DNA of 64,000 bases from Pseudomonas putida (GTDB taxonomy: Bacteria > Pseudomonadota > Gammaproteobacteria > Pseudomonadales > Pseudomonadaceae), in assembly GCF_004357765.1 (NCBI RefSeq), contig NZ_SMTE01000003.1, positions 332,218 through 396,217 of the forward strand. Direction: 5' to 3'. Shown here one piece after another: positions 37,193 to 45,385 of the stretch. A model generated the notes under the pieces. The model worked only from the letters and a program-made list of their open reading frames with translations. It was not told the DNA's origin and ran no database searches. The position numbers were made by a program, and so were the translations under genes. Each line of letters begins with the position of its first letter. Positions within the stretch are counted from its first letter, which is position 1.

Positions 37193-37931
37193 TCCTTTGA
37201 ATGGGTAAGGGCCAGCGGTCGTGCCTTGTCACGTAATGGAAGCGGAACCTTTCTATCGTTTCCGCTTCTATGCTGCGCCGCCCCGAGGAGGGGCGACACA
37301 TGACCAGGGGGCCGGGCTGTTCTGATTGTTGCAAGATCGGAGTGGCCTAGGGGTACAGGGAGTACCTCCAGGTTTGGGCCGGGTCAGGCGGGCAGAATCG
37401 GAAGCTTCAGGTCGAGTCGTGCCAGTGGGGCACTTGAGCGCGACCTGGCTTCCGAGGCGCCATCACTTCATCCACATCCGTGAATTTCCCTTCGAGACAC
37501 ATTTTGTCTCGACCATCCATCCATTTTTTTTCCCGTCGCGTCTGAAGCGACTTGGCGTCGACAGAGCCGTTCGGATTGTCGAACAAGCGCCTTTCACGCT
37601 CATTCGCATGCTGCCAAATCGGCCTAATTATGGCGCTTTGGTCTTGTTCGGGTTTCCGAACGTTATAAATCAATGACTTACGAACCCCTTGCGACATTCT
37701 GTCAGCCTATGTCTATCCGGTATGGGGTATGCGTTTCCGGCATTAGATTTCATCCTTTGCCATCGCAATAGTTGCCGCCTTTTTCGCTGGCCCGAGCGCC
37801 TGTTCGCTCGCTTGCGGTGTCCTTACATGGGGTCCCGGACGGAAGCAGCTGTGCTGCTCGTGACGTTGCCAACGGCTCTGTTACGTGCTTTCCGGTCGGT
37901 GCCCATGATCACTAGAACAAAGGGTAAAGAC
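37193..37931. other. 739-bp gap before gltP
   Basis: This stretch has no convincing gene. A 9-base-pair stem (GAAGCGGAA with TTCCGCTTC, 37239-37268) probably ends the Ivy operon transcript. Farther on there is an A/T-richer part with T-runs near 37525 and a small perfect palindrome GTTCGG-GTTT-CCGAAC at 37646-37661, followed by TATAAA at 37664. It presumably holds the gltP promoter and a long leader of up to about 250 nt. Small frames on both strands lack ribosome sites and familiar sequence. Confidence 0.5.
37646..37661. promoter_or_regulatory. Palindrome upstream of gltP
   Basis: GTTCGG and CCGAAC surround GTTT, just 3 bp before TATAAA at 37664, a plausible -10 element. It could be an operator for gltP. 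No regulator is identified. Confidence 0.4.
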
Positions 37932-39260
37932 ATGAAGAAGGCAAAACTGAGCCTCGCCTGGCAGATCGTCATCGGTCTGGTCCTGGGTGTTGCGGTCGGC
38001 GCGCTCCTGAACCACTTCAGCGCAGAGAAGGCCTGGTGGATCGGCAATGTGCTGCAGCCCGCCGGCGACATCTTCATTCGCCTGATCAAGATGATCGTCG
38101 TCCCGATCGTGATTACCTCGTTGATCGTGGGTATCGCAGGCGTGGGCGATGCGAAGAAACTGGGTAGCATCGGCCTGAAGACCATCCTCTACTTCGAGGT
38201 GGTGACCACCATTGCCATCGTCGTCGGCCTGGTCCTGGCCAACCTGTTCCATCCAGGCGCAGGCATCGACATGAGCACCCTGGGTACCGTCGACATCTCC
38301 AAGTACCAGGCCACCGCAGCCGAGGTGCAGCATGAGCACGCTTTCATCGAGACCCTGCTCAACCTGATTCCGTCGAACATCTTCGCGGCGCTGATGCGCG
38401 GCGAGATGCTGCCGATCATCTTCTTCTCGGTGATGTTCGGCCTGGGCCTGTCGAGCCTGCAGGCCGAGCTGCGCGAGCCGCTGGTGCGAACCTTCCAGGG
38501 CGTTTCGGAAACCATGTTCAAGGTCACCCACATGATCATGAACTACGCCCCGATCGGTGTGTTCGCGTTGATTGCCGTGACGGTCGCCAACTTCGGCTTC
38601 AGCTCGCTGCTGCCGCTGGCCAAGCTGGTGCTGCTGGTGTACTTCGCCATCGCCTTCTTCGCCTTCATGGTGCTGGGCCTGGTGGCGCGCCTGTTCGGCT
38701 TCTCGGTGATCAAGATCATGCGCATCATGAAAGACGAGCTGATCCTCGCCTATTCCACTTCGAGCTCCGAGACCGTGCTGCCGCGGGTAATCGAGAAGAT
38801 GGAGAAATACGGTGCGCCGAAGTCGATCTGCTCGTTCGTGGTACCGACCGGCTACTCGTTCAACCTCGACGGCTCGACCCTGTATCAGAGCATCGCGGCG
38901 ATCTTCATCGCTCAGTTGTACGGTATCGACCTGTCCTGGAGCCAGCAACTGCTGCTGGTGCTGACGCTGATGGTCACTTCCAAGGGCATCGCAGGTGTGC
39001 CGGGCGTGTCGTTCGTGGTGCTGCTGGCCACCCTGGGCAGCGTCGGCATCCCGCTGGAAGGCCTGGCCTTCATCGCTGGTGTCGACCGCATCATGGACAT
39101 GGCGCGTACCGCGCTGAACGTGATCGGCAATGCCTTGGCCGCCCTGGTGATCGCCCGTTGGGAAGGTATGTACGATGCTGCCAAGGGCGAGCGCTACTAT
39201 GCCTCGCTGATGGCAGACAAGCAGGAAGCGGCGTTGGTGGGCGAGCCTGCCAAGCGCTGA
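37932..39260 (+). CDS. gltP: Proton glutamate/aspartate symporter GltP
   Basis: This 442-residue membrane protein of the DAACS family imports glutamate and aspartate with protons. Family signatures are the Ser-rich STSSSETVLPRV hairpin, PTGYSFNLDGSTLYQSIAAIF and the SKGIAGVPGVSFVVL hairpin. The start at 37932 (MKKAKLSLAWQIVIGLVLG) follows a purine-rich run; the frame is open 81 codons upstream with unrelated residues. It is followed by a strong terminator, so it is monocistronic. Confidence 0.93.
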   Translation: MKKAKLSLAWQIVIGLVLGVAVGALLNHFSAEKAWWIGNVLQPAGDIFIRLIKMIVVPIVITSLIVGIAGVGDAKKLGSIGLKTILYFEVVTTIAIVVGLVLANLFHPGAGIDMSTLGTVDISKYQATAAEVQHEHAFIETLLNLIPSNIFAALMRGEMLPIIFFSVMFGLGLSSLQAELREPLVRTFQGVSETMFKVTHMIMNYAPIGVFALIAVTVANFGFSSLLPLAKLVLLVYFAIAFFAFMVLGLVARLFGFSVIKIMRIMKDELILAYSTSSSETVLPRVIEKMEKYGAPKSICSFVVPTGYSFNLDGSTLYQSIAAIFIAQLYGIDLSWSQQLLLVLTLMVTSKGIAGVPGVSFVVLLATLGSVGIPLEGLAFIAGVDRIMDMARTALNVIGNALAALVIARWEGMYDAAKGERYYASLMADKQEAALVGEPAKR

Positions 39261-39280
39261 AGGCAATGTGATTGAACGAA

Positions 39281-39308
39281 GAGCCCCGACCTGTCGGGGC
39301 TCTTTTTT
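39281..39308 (+). terminator. Rho-independent terminator after gltP
   Basis: GAGCCCCGAC and GTCGGGGCTC form a perfect stem with a short loop, followed by T residues to 39308. Confidence 0.92.
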
Positions 39309-39415
39309 GCCTGCCGTAAGGCATGTGGCGCCTGTGCGATCGAGCGCCACCTCAACCTCCAGACCTGCATACTGATGCGTTATGATTCCGGGCATTTCTC
39401 AGGGGGTACACAAGG

Positions 39416-40645
39416 ATGCTCAACGGCCTTTGGCTCGGCTTTTTTCTGGTGGCGGCGGTGTCCGCTCTGGCCCAATGGCTGATTGGCGGCAATGCCGGCA
39501 TCTTCGCCAGCATGGTCGAGAGCATCTTCGCCATGGCCAAGCTGTCGGTCGAGGTGATGGTCCTGCTGTTCGGCACCCTGACGCTGTGGTTGGGCTTTCT
39601 TAAAATTGCCGAAAAGGCCGGAATCGTCGAATGGCTGGCCAAGTTGCTCGGGCCGCTGTTCGCTCGCCTGATGCCCGAAGTTCCGCCCGGCCACCCTGCC
39701 CTGGGCCTGATCACCATGAACTTCGCTGCCAACGGCCTGGGGCTGGACAACGCCGCCACGCCGATCGGCCTCAAGGCCATGCGCGCCCTGCAGGAACTCA
39801 ACCCGAGCAGCACCACGGCCAGCAACGCACAGATTCTGTTCCTGGTACTCAACGCCTCATCACTGACCCTCCTCCCCGTCACCATCTTCATGTACCGCGC
39901 TCAACAAGGCGCGACCGACCCTACGCTGGTGTTCTTGCCTATCCTCCTGGCGACCAGTGCCTCGACCCTGGTCGGCCTGCTGTCGGTGGCGGTGATGCAG
40001 CGCCTGCGTCTGTGGGACCCGGTCGTGCTCGCCTATCTGGTGCCTGGTGCATTGCTGCTGGGCGGCTTCATGGCCTTTCTTGGCACACTCTCGGCAGCAG
40101 CGCTGGCGAGCCTGTCGTCGATCCTCGGTAACCTCACGCTGTTCGGTGTGATCGTGCTGTTCCTGATCATCGGTGCGTTGAGGCGGGTCAAGGTCTACGA
40201 AGCGTTCATCGAGGGGGCCAAGGAAGGCTTCGACGTGGCCAAGAGCCTGTTGCCCTATCTGGTGGCGATGTTGGTGGCGGTAGGTGTGCTGCGCGCTTCG
40301 GGGGCACTGGAGCTGGCCCTGGACGGCATCCGCCACGGGGTGGACTGGCTGGGCCTGGATAGCCGCTTCGTCGACGGCCTGCCGACGGCAATGGTCAAGC
40401 CGTTCTCAGGCAGCGCCGCGCGGGCCATGTTGATCGAGACCATGCAGGCCCACGGCGTGGATAGCTTCCCGGCGCTGGTGGCGGCGACCGTGCAAGGCAG
40501 CACCGAGACCACCTTCTACGTATTGGCGGTCTACTTTGGCGCGGTGGGTATCCAACGCGTGCGCCACGCTGTCGGCTGCGCCCTGTTCGCGGAGCTGTGC
40601 GGCGTGATCGCGGCCGTCTGCGTCTGCTACTGGTTCTTCGCCTGA
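39416..40645 (+). CDS. Nucleoside-recognition (SpmA/SpmB-like) membrane protein
   Basis: This 409-residue polytopic protein looks like two Gate-domain halves in one chain, resembling a fusion of Bacillus SpmA and SpmB. Markers are GLITMNFAANGLGLDNAATPIGLKAM in the first half and TAMVKPFSGSAARAMLIETM with GSTETTFYVLAVYFGAVG in the second. Such proteins are related to nucleoside transporters, but the substrate is unknown in non-sporulating bacteria. The stop at 40645 overlaps the end of the convergent lipoprotein gene by 19 bp. Confidence 0.85.
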   Translation: MLNGLWLGFFLVAAVSALAQWLIGGNAGIFASMVESIFAMAKLSVEVMVLLFGTLTLWLGFLKIAEKAGIVEWLAKLLGPLFARLMPEVPPGHPALGLITMNFAANGLGLDNAATPIGLKAMRALQELNPSSTTASNAQILFLVLNASSLTLLPVTIFMYRAQQGATDPTLVFLPILLATSASTLVGLLSVAVMQRLRLWDPVVLAYLVPGALLLGGFMAFLGTLSAAALASLSSILGNLTLFGVIVLFLIIGALRRVKVYEAFIEGAKEGFDVAKSLLPYLVAMLVAVGVLRASGALELALDGIRHGVDWLGLDSRFVDGLPTAMVKPFSGSAARAMLIETMQAHGVDSFPALVAATVQGSTETTFYVLAVYFGAVGIQRVRHAVGCALFAELCGVIAAVCVCYWFFA

Positions 40646-41250
40646 GCCTGGCTGGCCTGGGCAATCGACCACTCCACGACCTGGCGGGCCAACTCATCGC
40701 TGGCCGCACCGAAGCCCGTGACCACCGCTGGAACCTGGATGCCAGCCAACGGCTGATGCACCTCGAACCGCTGGCTGGCCAGGATGCGCTGGCTGCGCCC
40801 CTCGACCAGGCGCGCGTCGTAGCGGACCACCACTTCAACCGCGCCGCCTGGGCGATACTCGCTCTGGAACGCCTGCAGCTCGCCCGCCAGCTCGTAGTCG
40901 GCCTGCAGGTTGCTGTCGTCGGCGCTGAGCCTTTGGACCCGTCCGTCGCGCTGGAAGCCATCGAGCAGACGGTTGCGCAGCAACAGGGGCACCGGATCGC
41001 TCCAGCGTGCGCCTTTGTAATTGCTGATCACATCGCCCTGGGGCACCACTGCAATGCGTGGGCCGGCCAACGCCTCGCTGGCCAGTGGCTTGTTCAGACG
41101 CAGCGACCAGGCCACCGGCGTGCGATTCAGGGTGGCTTGATTGACCGGTAGGCGATAGATATCCACAGGCTCGCTCTGTGGCAGGATCGAGCAGGCGGTT
41201 GCCAGGCTCAACGCCACGGCCATGGCCAGCAGACGCGGCGAAGTTTTCAA
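40627..41250 (-). CDS. ABC transport auxiliary lipoprotein of an MCE operon
   Basis: This 207-residue lipoprotein (lipobox ATAC, Cys20) has the ABC_trans_aux fold of PqiC-like partners, with IAVVPQGDVISNYKGARWSDPVPLLLRNRLLDGF as the family block. It belongs to an MCE lipid-transport machine, probably at the inner face of the outer membrane. It is the last gene of the reverse operon 44109 to 40627 and overlaps the MCE gene by 4 bp. Confidence 0.85.
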   Translation of the reverse strand: MKTSPRLLAMAVALSLATACSILPQSEPVDIYRLPVNQATLNRTPVAWSLRLNKPLASEALAGPRIAVVPQGDVISNYKGARWSDPVPLLLRNRLLDGFQRDGRVQRLSADDSNLQADYELAGELQAFQSEYRPGGAVEVVVRYDARLVEGRSQRILASQRFEVHQPLAGIQVPAVVTGFGAASDELARQVVEWSIAQASQAQAKNQ

Positions 41251-42185
41251 GGCTGGAACTCCTTGTTGTTGTCACGGCCCAGTAGGTAGCCGCTCGGATC
41301 TGCTTCCAGGCGTCGCGAGATCCCCTTCAGTGAATTGAGGGTTTCCCGCAGTTCGCGAATCGCCGGGGTCAGTTGGTTCAGCCCTTGGGCCCCGTCGCCG
41401 ATGGCCTGGCTATTGTCCTTGAGCAGGTTGTTGATGGTTTCGGTGCTTTGCGCCAGCGACTGCATGGCGTGTTCGGCACTGCCGATGGCCTGCCTGCCGG
41501 AGCTGTCGAGCAGGCTGTTGGCATTGCGCATCAGCGCCTGGGTCTCGGCCAGGGTGGCGTTGGCCTGCTTGCCCACCTGCGACAGCTGCTCGATGGCTTG
41601 GCTGATACCGCCCTTCTGGCTGGCGAAGGCGCCGGTGGTCTGCTCGAGATTGGCCAGGGTGTTGCTCAAGCGTTCGATGTTGCTTTCCGAGAACATCTGA
41701 TTGGCATTGTGCAACAACAGGTTGATGTTGGTGACCAGGTCGCTGCTGTCGTTGAGTAGTCGCGAGATCGGTGATGGCGAGGCGACGATCACCGGTAGCT
41801 TGTTGCCCTTTCCGCGCAGCTCGGGGCTTTGCGGCGTGCCGCCGCTGAGCTGGATGAACGAGTTGCCGGTCACCCCCGCCAGGGTCAACTTGGCCTGGGT
41901 ATCCTCCTTGACCGGTGTGTCGCCGCTCAGGCGCACCCGGGCCAGCACTCGGCGTGGGTCTTTCGGGTCCAGGCGCAGGCTGGTGACATCGCCGACCTTG
42001 ATGCCGTTGTATTGCACAGGGCTGCCCCGGGACAGACCCGAGACCGCTTCGTTGAACACCACTTCGTAGTCCTTGAAGGCGTCGTCGACGCTGGACTTGG
42101 TCAGCCACAGGCCGAACAGCATGGCCCCAACGATCACCAGAACGGTGACCAGGCCGATGAGGACGTGATGAGCTCGGGTTTCCAT
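41247..42185 (-). CDS. MCE (MlaD-like) substrate-binding protein
   Basis: This 312-residue protein has one N-terminal helix (VLIGLVTVLVIVGAMLFGLWL), one MCE domain (about 40-115, DYEVVFNEAVSGLSRGSPVQYNGIKVGDVTSL) and a long helical tail rich in Asn, Gln and Ser (130-300). It would form a ring that binds lipid and links the permease to the periplasm. It starts 2 bp after the ATPase gene stop. The tail is longer than in the standard MlaD. Confidence 0.88.
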   Translation of the reverse strand: METRAHHVLIGLVTVLVIVGAMLFGLWLTKSSVDDAFKDYEVVFNEAVSGLSRGSPVQYNGIKVGDVTSLRLDPKDPRRVLARVRLSGDTPVKEDTQAKLTLAGVTGNSFIQLSGGTPQSPELRGKGNKLPVIVASPSPISRLLNDSSDLVTNINLLLHNANQMFSESNIERLSNTLANLEQTTGAFASQKGGISQAIEQLSQVGKQANATLAETQALMRNANSLLDSSGRQAIGSAEHAMQSLAQSTETINNLLKDNSQAIGDGAQGLNQLTPAIRELRETLNSLKGISRRLEADPSGYLLGRDNNKEFQP

Positions 42186-42187
42186 GT

Positions 42188-42979
42188 TCAGCGCTCCTGC
42201 CGTGTACCGCTGGCGGCCCGTGCGGCCGCACGCCCGCGGGGGCCGTGAAAGTATTCGTGGATCCAGGGATCGTCGGTCTGTTCGACCTCGGCCAGCGGAC
42301 CGGCGACCAGCACCCGTTTCTGCGACAACACCGCGACTCGGTCGGTAATGGTGTACAGCGTGTCCAGATCGTGGGTGATCAGGAACACGCTCAGCCCCAA
42401 GGCGTCGCGCAGGGTGAGGATCAGTTGGTCGAAGGCCGCCGCGCCGATTGGATCGAGGCCGGCGGTGGGTTCATCGAGGAACAGGATGTCCGGATCCAGC
42501 GCCAGGGCGCGGGCCAGCGCGGCGCGCTTGATCATGCCGCCGGACAACGATGCAGGGTATTTGTCGGCGGCCGACAGCGGTAGTCCGGCCAGGGCCAGCT
42601 TGACCCCGGCCAGGTGTTCGGCATCGGCGCGGGACAGGCCGGCATGCTCGATCAGGGGCAATGCGACGTTCTCGGTCACGGTCAGCGAAGAGAACAGCGC
42701 GCCCTTCTGGAACAGCACGCCGAAGCGACGTTCTACCAGCGAGCGCTGATGTTCGCCCAGTTGCGTGAGGTCCTCGCCGAACACCTTGATGACGCCCTCA
42801 TTGGGTCGGCGCAGACCAATGATGCTCCGCAGCAGCACCGACTTGCCGCTACCCGAGCCGCCGACCACGGCCAGGATCTCGCCCCGGTAAAGATCCAGGT
42901 CGAGATGCTCGTGCACGCTCTGGCTGCCGAAGCGGTTGCAGATGCCGCGAGCCTCGATCACTGCTTCGCGGTCGCTCAC
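42188..42979 (-). CDS. ABC ATPase of an MCE transporter (MlaF-like)
   Basis: The 263-residue ATPase has Walker A GGSGSGKSV, signature LSGGMIKRAALARAL, Walker B ILFLDEPTAGLD and switch His ITHDLD. The LSGGMIKR signature is typical of the Mla family. It overlaps the permease gene by 4 bp. The last 20 residues are Arg/Ala-rich. Confidence 0.9.
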   Translation of the reverse strand: MSDREAVIEARGICNRFGSQSVHEHLDLDLYRGEILAVVGGSGSGKSVLLRSIIGLRRPNEGVIKVFGEDLTQLGEHQRSLVERRFGVLFQKGALFSSLTVTENVALPLIEHAGLSRADAEHLAGVKLALAGLPLSAADKYPASLSGGMIKRAALARALALDPDILFLDEPTAGLDPIGAAAFDQLILTLRDALGLSVFLITHDLDTLYTITDRVAVLSQKRVLVAGPLAEVEQTDDPWIHEYFHGPRGRAAARAASGTRQER

Positions 42980-44109
42980 CAGCCCATCTCCATGCAGAAC
43001 AGCGCTGCCACGGCGTCGAGCACGATCACCACGAAGATCGACTGGACCACGCTGGAGGTGGTATGGGCGCCGACCGATTCGGCGCTGCCGCTGACCTTGA
43101 AGCCTTCAAGGCAGCCGATGGCGCCGATCAGGAAGGCGAAGAACGGCGCTTTTGCCAAACCCACCAAGAAGTGCTGCACGCCGATGTCGCTTTGCAGCAG
43201 TGACAGGAACATGGCCGGCGTGATGTCCAGCGACAGGGCGCAGACCACCGCGCCGCCGACGATGCCGCAAACCATGGCGACGAAGGTCAGCAGCGGCAGT
43301 GCGATCAACAGGGCCAGCACCCTTGGCACCACCAGCAGCTCGATCGGGTTCAGGCCCAGGGTGCGGATGGCGTCGATTTCCTCGTTGGCCTTCATCGAGC
43401 CGATCTGCGCGGTGAAGGCGCTGGCCGTGCGTCCGGCGAGCAGGATGGCGGTCAGCAGTACGCCGAACTCGCGCAGGAAGGAAAACGCCACCAGGTCAAC
43501 GGTGAAGATGGTTGCGCCGAATGCCGCCAGTACCGTGGCGCCCAGAAAGGCCACCACCGCACCGACCAGGAAGGTCAGCAAGGCGACGATGGGCGCGGCG
43601 TCCAGGCCCGTCTGTTCCAGGTGCGCAACCACTGGTGTGACGCGCCAGCGATGGGGTTGAAACAGCCGCCGCACGATGGTTTCGAGAATCAGGCCGATGA
43701 AACCTAGCAACTGTCGGGTATCGTCCCACAGGACGGCCACCGCACAGCCGATGCGTTCGAGCAGCACCATGAACACGTTGCGTTCCGGGGCCTTGGTTGG
43801 AACGCAGTAATCCTGCACCGAGCAATACACCGTCTGGAGCAGGGCGCGGCTGGCTTCCGGGAGCTGGCCAGTGCAGCGCGACAGGCGTTCGGCCCCCAGC
43901 AGCTCGGCCAATAGCGAGGCGCCGGCGGTATCCAGACGGCCCAGTTGGCTGAGGTCGGCCACCGCATCGGCGGCGCACTGGCTGCGCAGTTGCTCGCTGT
44001 CGCGACGCAAGTCGGCATAGTGCGCCAGGGTCCAGTCACCGGCGATGCGTAGGCAGGCCGGCTGTCGGCTGGTGTCCAGTGTTGCGCTTGGCGTGGTCAT
44101 AGGCTCCAT
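42976..44109 (-). CDS. STAS-MlaE fusion permease of an MCE transporter
   Basis: This 377-residue protein joins an N-terminal STAS-like domain (about 15-105, with LDTAGASLLAELLG as the anti-sigma-antagonist-type segment) to an MlaE permease (about 130-377, with EFGVLLTAILLAGRTASAFTAQIGSMK and EEIDAIRTLGLNPIELLVVPR). In the classic Mla system the STAS protein (MlaB) is separate. Here the two functions are fused. It is the first gene of the reverse operon permease-ATPase-MCE-lipoprotein, a second Mla-like system. Confidence 0.88.
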   Translation of the reverse strand: MEPMTTPSATLDTSRQPACLRIAGDWTLAHYADLRRDSEQLRSQCAADAVADLSQLGRLDTAGASLLAELLGAERLSRCTGQLPEASRALLQTVYCSVQDYCVPTKAPERNVFMVLLERIGCAVAVLWDDTRQLLGFIGLILETIVRRLFQPHRWRVTPVVAHLEQTGLDAAPIVALLTFLVGAVVAFLGATVLAAFGATIFTVDLVAFSFLREFGVLLTAILLAGRTASAFTAQIGSMKANEEIDAIRTLGLNPIELLVVPRVLALLIALPLLTFVAMVCGIVGGAVVCALSLDITPAMFLSLLQSDIGVQHFLVGLAKAPFFAFLIGAIGCLEGFKVSGSAESVGAHTTSSVVQSIFVVIVLDAVAALFCMEMGW

Positions 44110-44212
44110 GCAGCTGACTAGGCGCGGAAGGATAGAGGCTGATCATAGCCCAGCCGGGCTACCGGGGTTTGTTGAAAATGTGCTGTCTAGCAGCCTTTGC
44201 AACGCCTGCCGG

Positions 44213-45235
44213 TCATCCTGCCGGCGTGTCGTCGACGACCTTGAAGCGCAGTACGCCGATCACCTGGCCATCCTCGGTGAGGACCCGCACCTGCCACTTG
44301 CCCACCGGGTTGGGCGGGAAATTCTGTTTGTGGGTCCAGGCCCGGTAACCTTCCTTGCGTCCGCCATGGATATCCAGAGCGATGCGGTCGACTTCCTTAC
44401 CATCCTTCTGCCACACGTGATAGATACGTTCGTTCAGGCCGCGTGGCGCATTGATCGCGGTGTAGGCATACAAACCGCCGCTGCGGATGCGGCTGGCGGC
44501 GACTTCTTTCAGCGAGTCGCCTGGCTGGCGGTTGAGTACTTCAGTGCTGACCGCCACTTCGGTCATCCACAAGGTGGCCGGTGGCACCCAGGAGCGCAAT
44601 AGCCAGCCGCCGCCTCCGACGGCCAGGGTCACCAGCACCAGGGCCACGCCGCGGCGCCAGTTATTGATCGGGAAGCTGCTGGCCAGGCTCGGGAACGACA
44701 GGGCCATGGCGGCGATCAGGGCCAGCTTGAAGCTTTGCGCGGTGGTCAGGTGGAGGATGATCGGCAGCGCGGTGAGCAGGGCAGCGAACAGCGTCAGGGT
44801 ATGCAGTGCCATGAACAGCCAGCGCCTAGGGGCCAGCCACTTGTAGTACAGCGGGTCGATGATCGAGATCAGCCCGGCCGCGCCAAGCAGGCCGGTGAAA
44901 ACCAACTGGCCGCTGTTCCAGGTGGTGGTGATGAAGAAGAACGGCAAGACGAAGAACAGGCTTTCCTGGTGGATCATCTGCGTCGCGTAGCGCAGCAGTG
45001 GCTGCGGGATCTCGCGGTTGAAGGTGCGGGCGAACAGGCCGGTGAGGGTGTTCTCGAACATCAGCCAGACCCAGCTCACCAGCATCAGCACAGCGACCCA
45101 GCTCGCCAGGCCGGCTTGACGGTCGACCAGGATGAAACTGCCGATGCCGGAGAGGAAGCCTCCGAGCGCGATGACGCCGGGGTAGCGTTTGAGCAGTTCG
45201 ATGATGCGATTGACGAAGCGGGGTATTGGGGGCAT
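44213..45235 (-). CDS. Membrane protein with C-terminal DUF2914-like domain
   Basis: This 340-residue protein has about eight hydrophobic spans (residues 20-240) and then a soluble beta-rich domain (about 245-340) with YTAINAPRGLNERIYHVWQKDGKEVDRIALDI and YRAWTHKQNFPPNPVGKWQVRVLTEDGQVIG, which fits DUF2914. The N-terminal part corresponds to DUF5924. The start at 45235 is chosen over an open extension that contains the REP repeat. The function is unknown; the soluble end is probably periplasmic. It is followed by nothing on its strand until the MCE operon. Confidence 0.75.
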   Translation of the reverse strand: MPPIPRFVNRIIELLKRYPGVIALGGFLSGIGSFILVDRQAGLASWVAVLMLVSWVWLMFENTLTGLFARTFNREIPQPLLRYATQMIHQESLFFVLPFFFITTTWNSGQLVFTGLLGAAGLISIIDPLYYKWLAPRRWLFMALHTLTLFAALLTALPIILHLTTAQSFKLALIAAMALSFPSLASSFPINNWRRGVALVLVTLAVGGGGWLLRSWVPPATLWMTEVAVSTEVLNRQPGDSLKEVAASRIRSGGLYAYTAINAPRGLNERIYHVWQKDGKEVDRIALDIHGGRKEGYRAWTHKQNFPPNPVGKWQVRVLTEDGQVIGVLRFKVVDDTPAG

Positions 45236-45267
45236 TGGGTCTACAACATGTTCATGGGGTGGCTGTG

Positions 45268-45361
45268 CCGCCCTCTTTGCCGGCAAGCCCCACACCGACC
45301 CCCCACAACATTCGATACTGTGAGGTTTCTGTAGGACCGGGCTTGCCCGCGAAGAGGGCGG
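45268..45361. repeat. Inverted pair of REP elements (REPIN-like)
   Basis: Two nearly complementary 23-base arms (45268-45290 and 45339-45361) carry the REP cores CCGGCAAGCCC and GGGCTTGCCCGC, with a 48-base middle. A large hairpin is possible. Such inverted REP pairs are the mobile unit (REPIN) of fluorescent pseudomonads. It lies between the DUF2914 gene start and the M16 peptidase end. Confidence 0.7.
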
Positions 45362-45385
45362 TACTGGCAAAAGGATACCGCTGTT

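Noticed and set aside
37326-37676. 116-codon forward frame in the gap before gltP
   Set aside because: It has no ATG start, no ribosome site and no recognisable sequence.
37407-37697. 96-codon reverse frame in the same gap
   Set aside because: It has an ATG but a poor ribosome site and a charged, featureless sequence; it would also run into the presumed gltP leader. It is not excluded, only unsupported.
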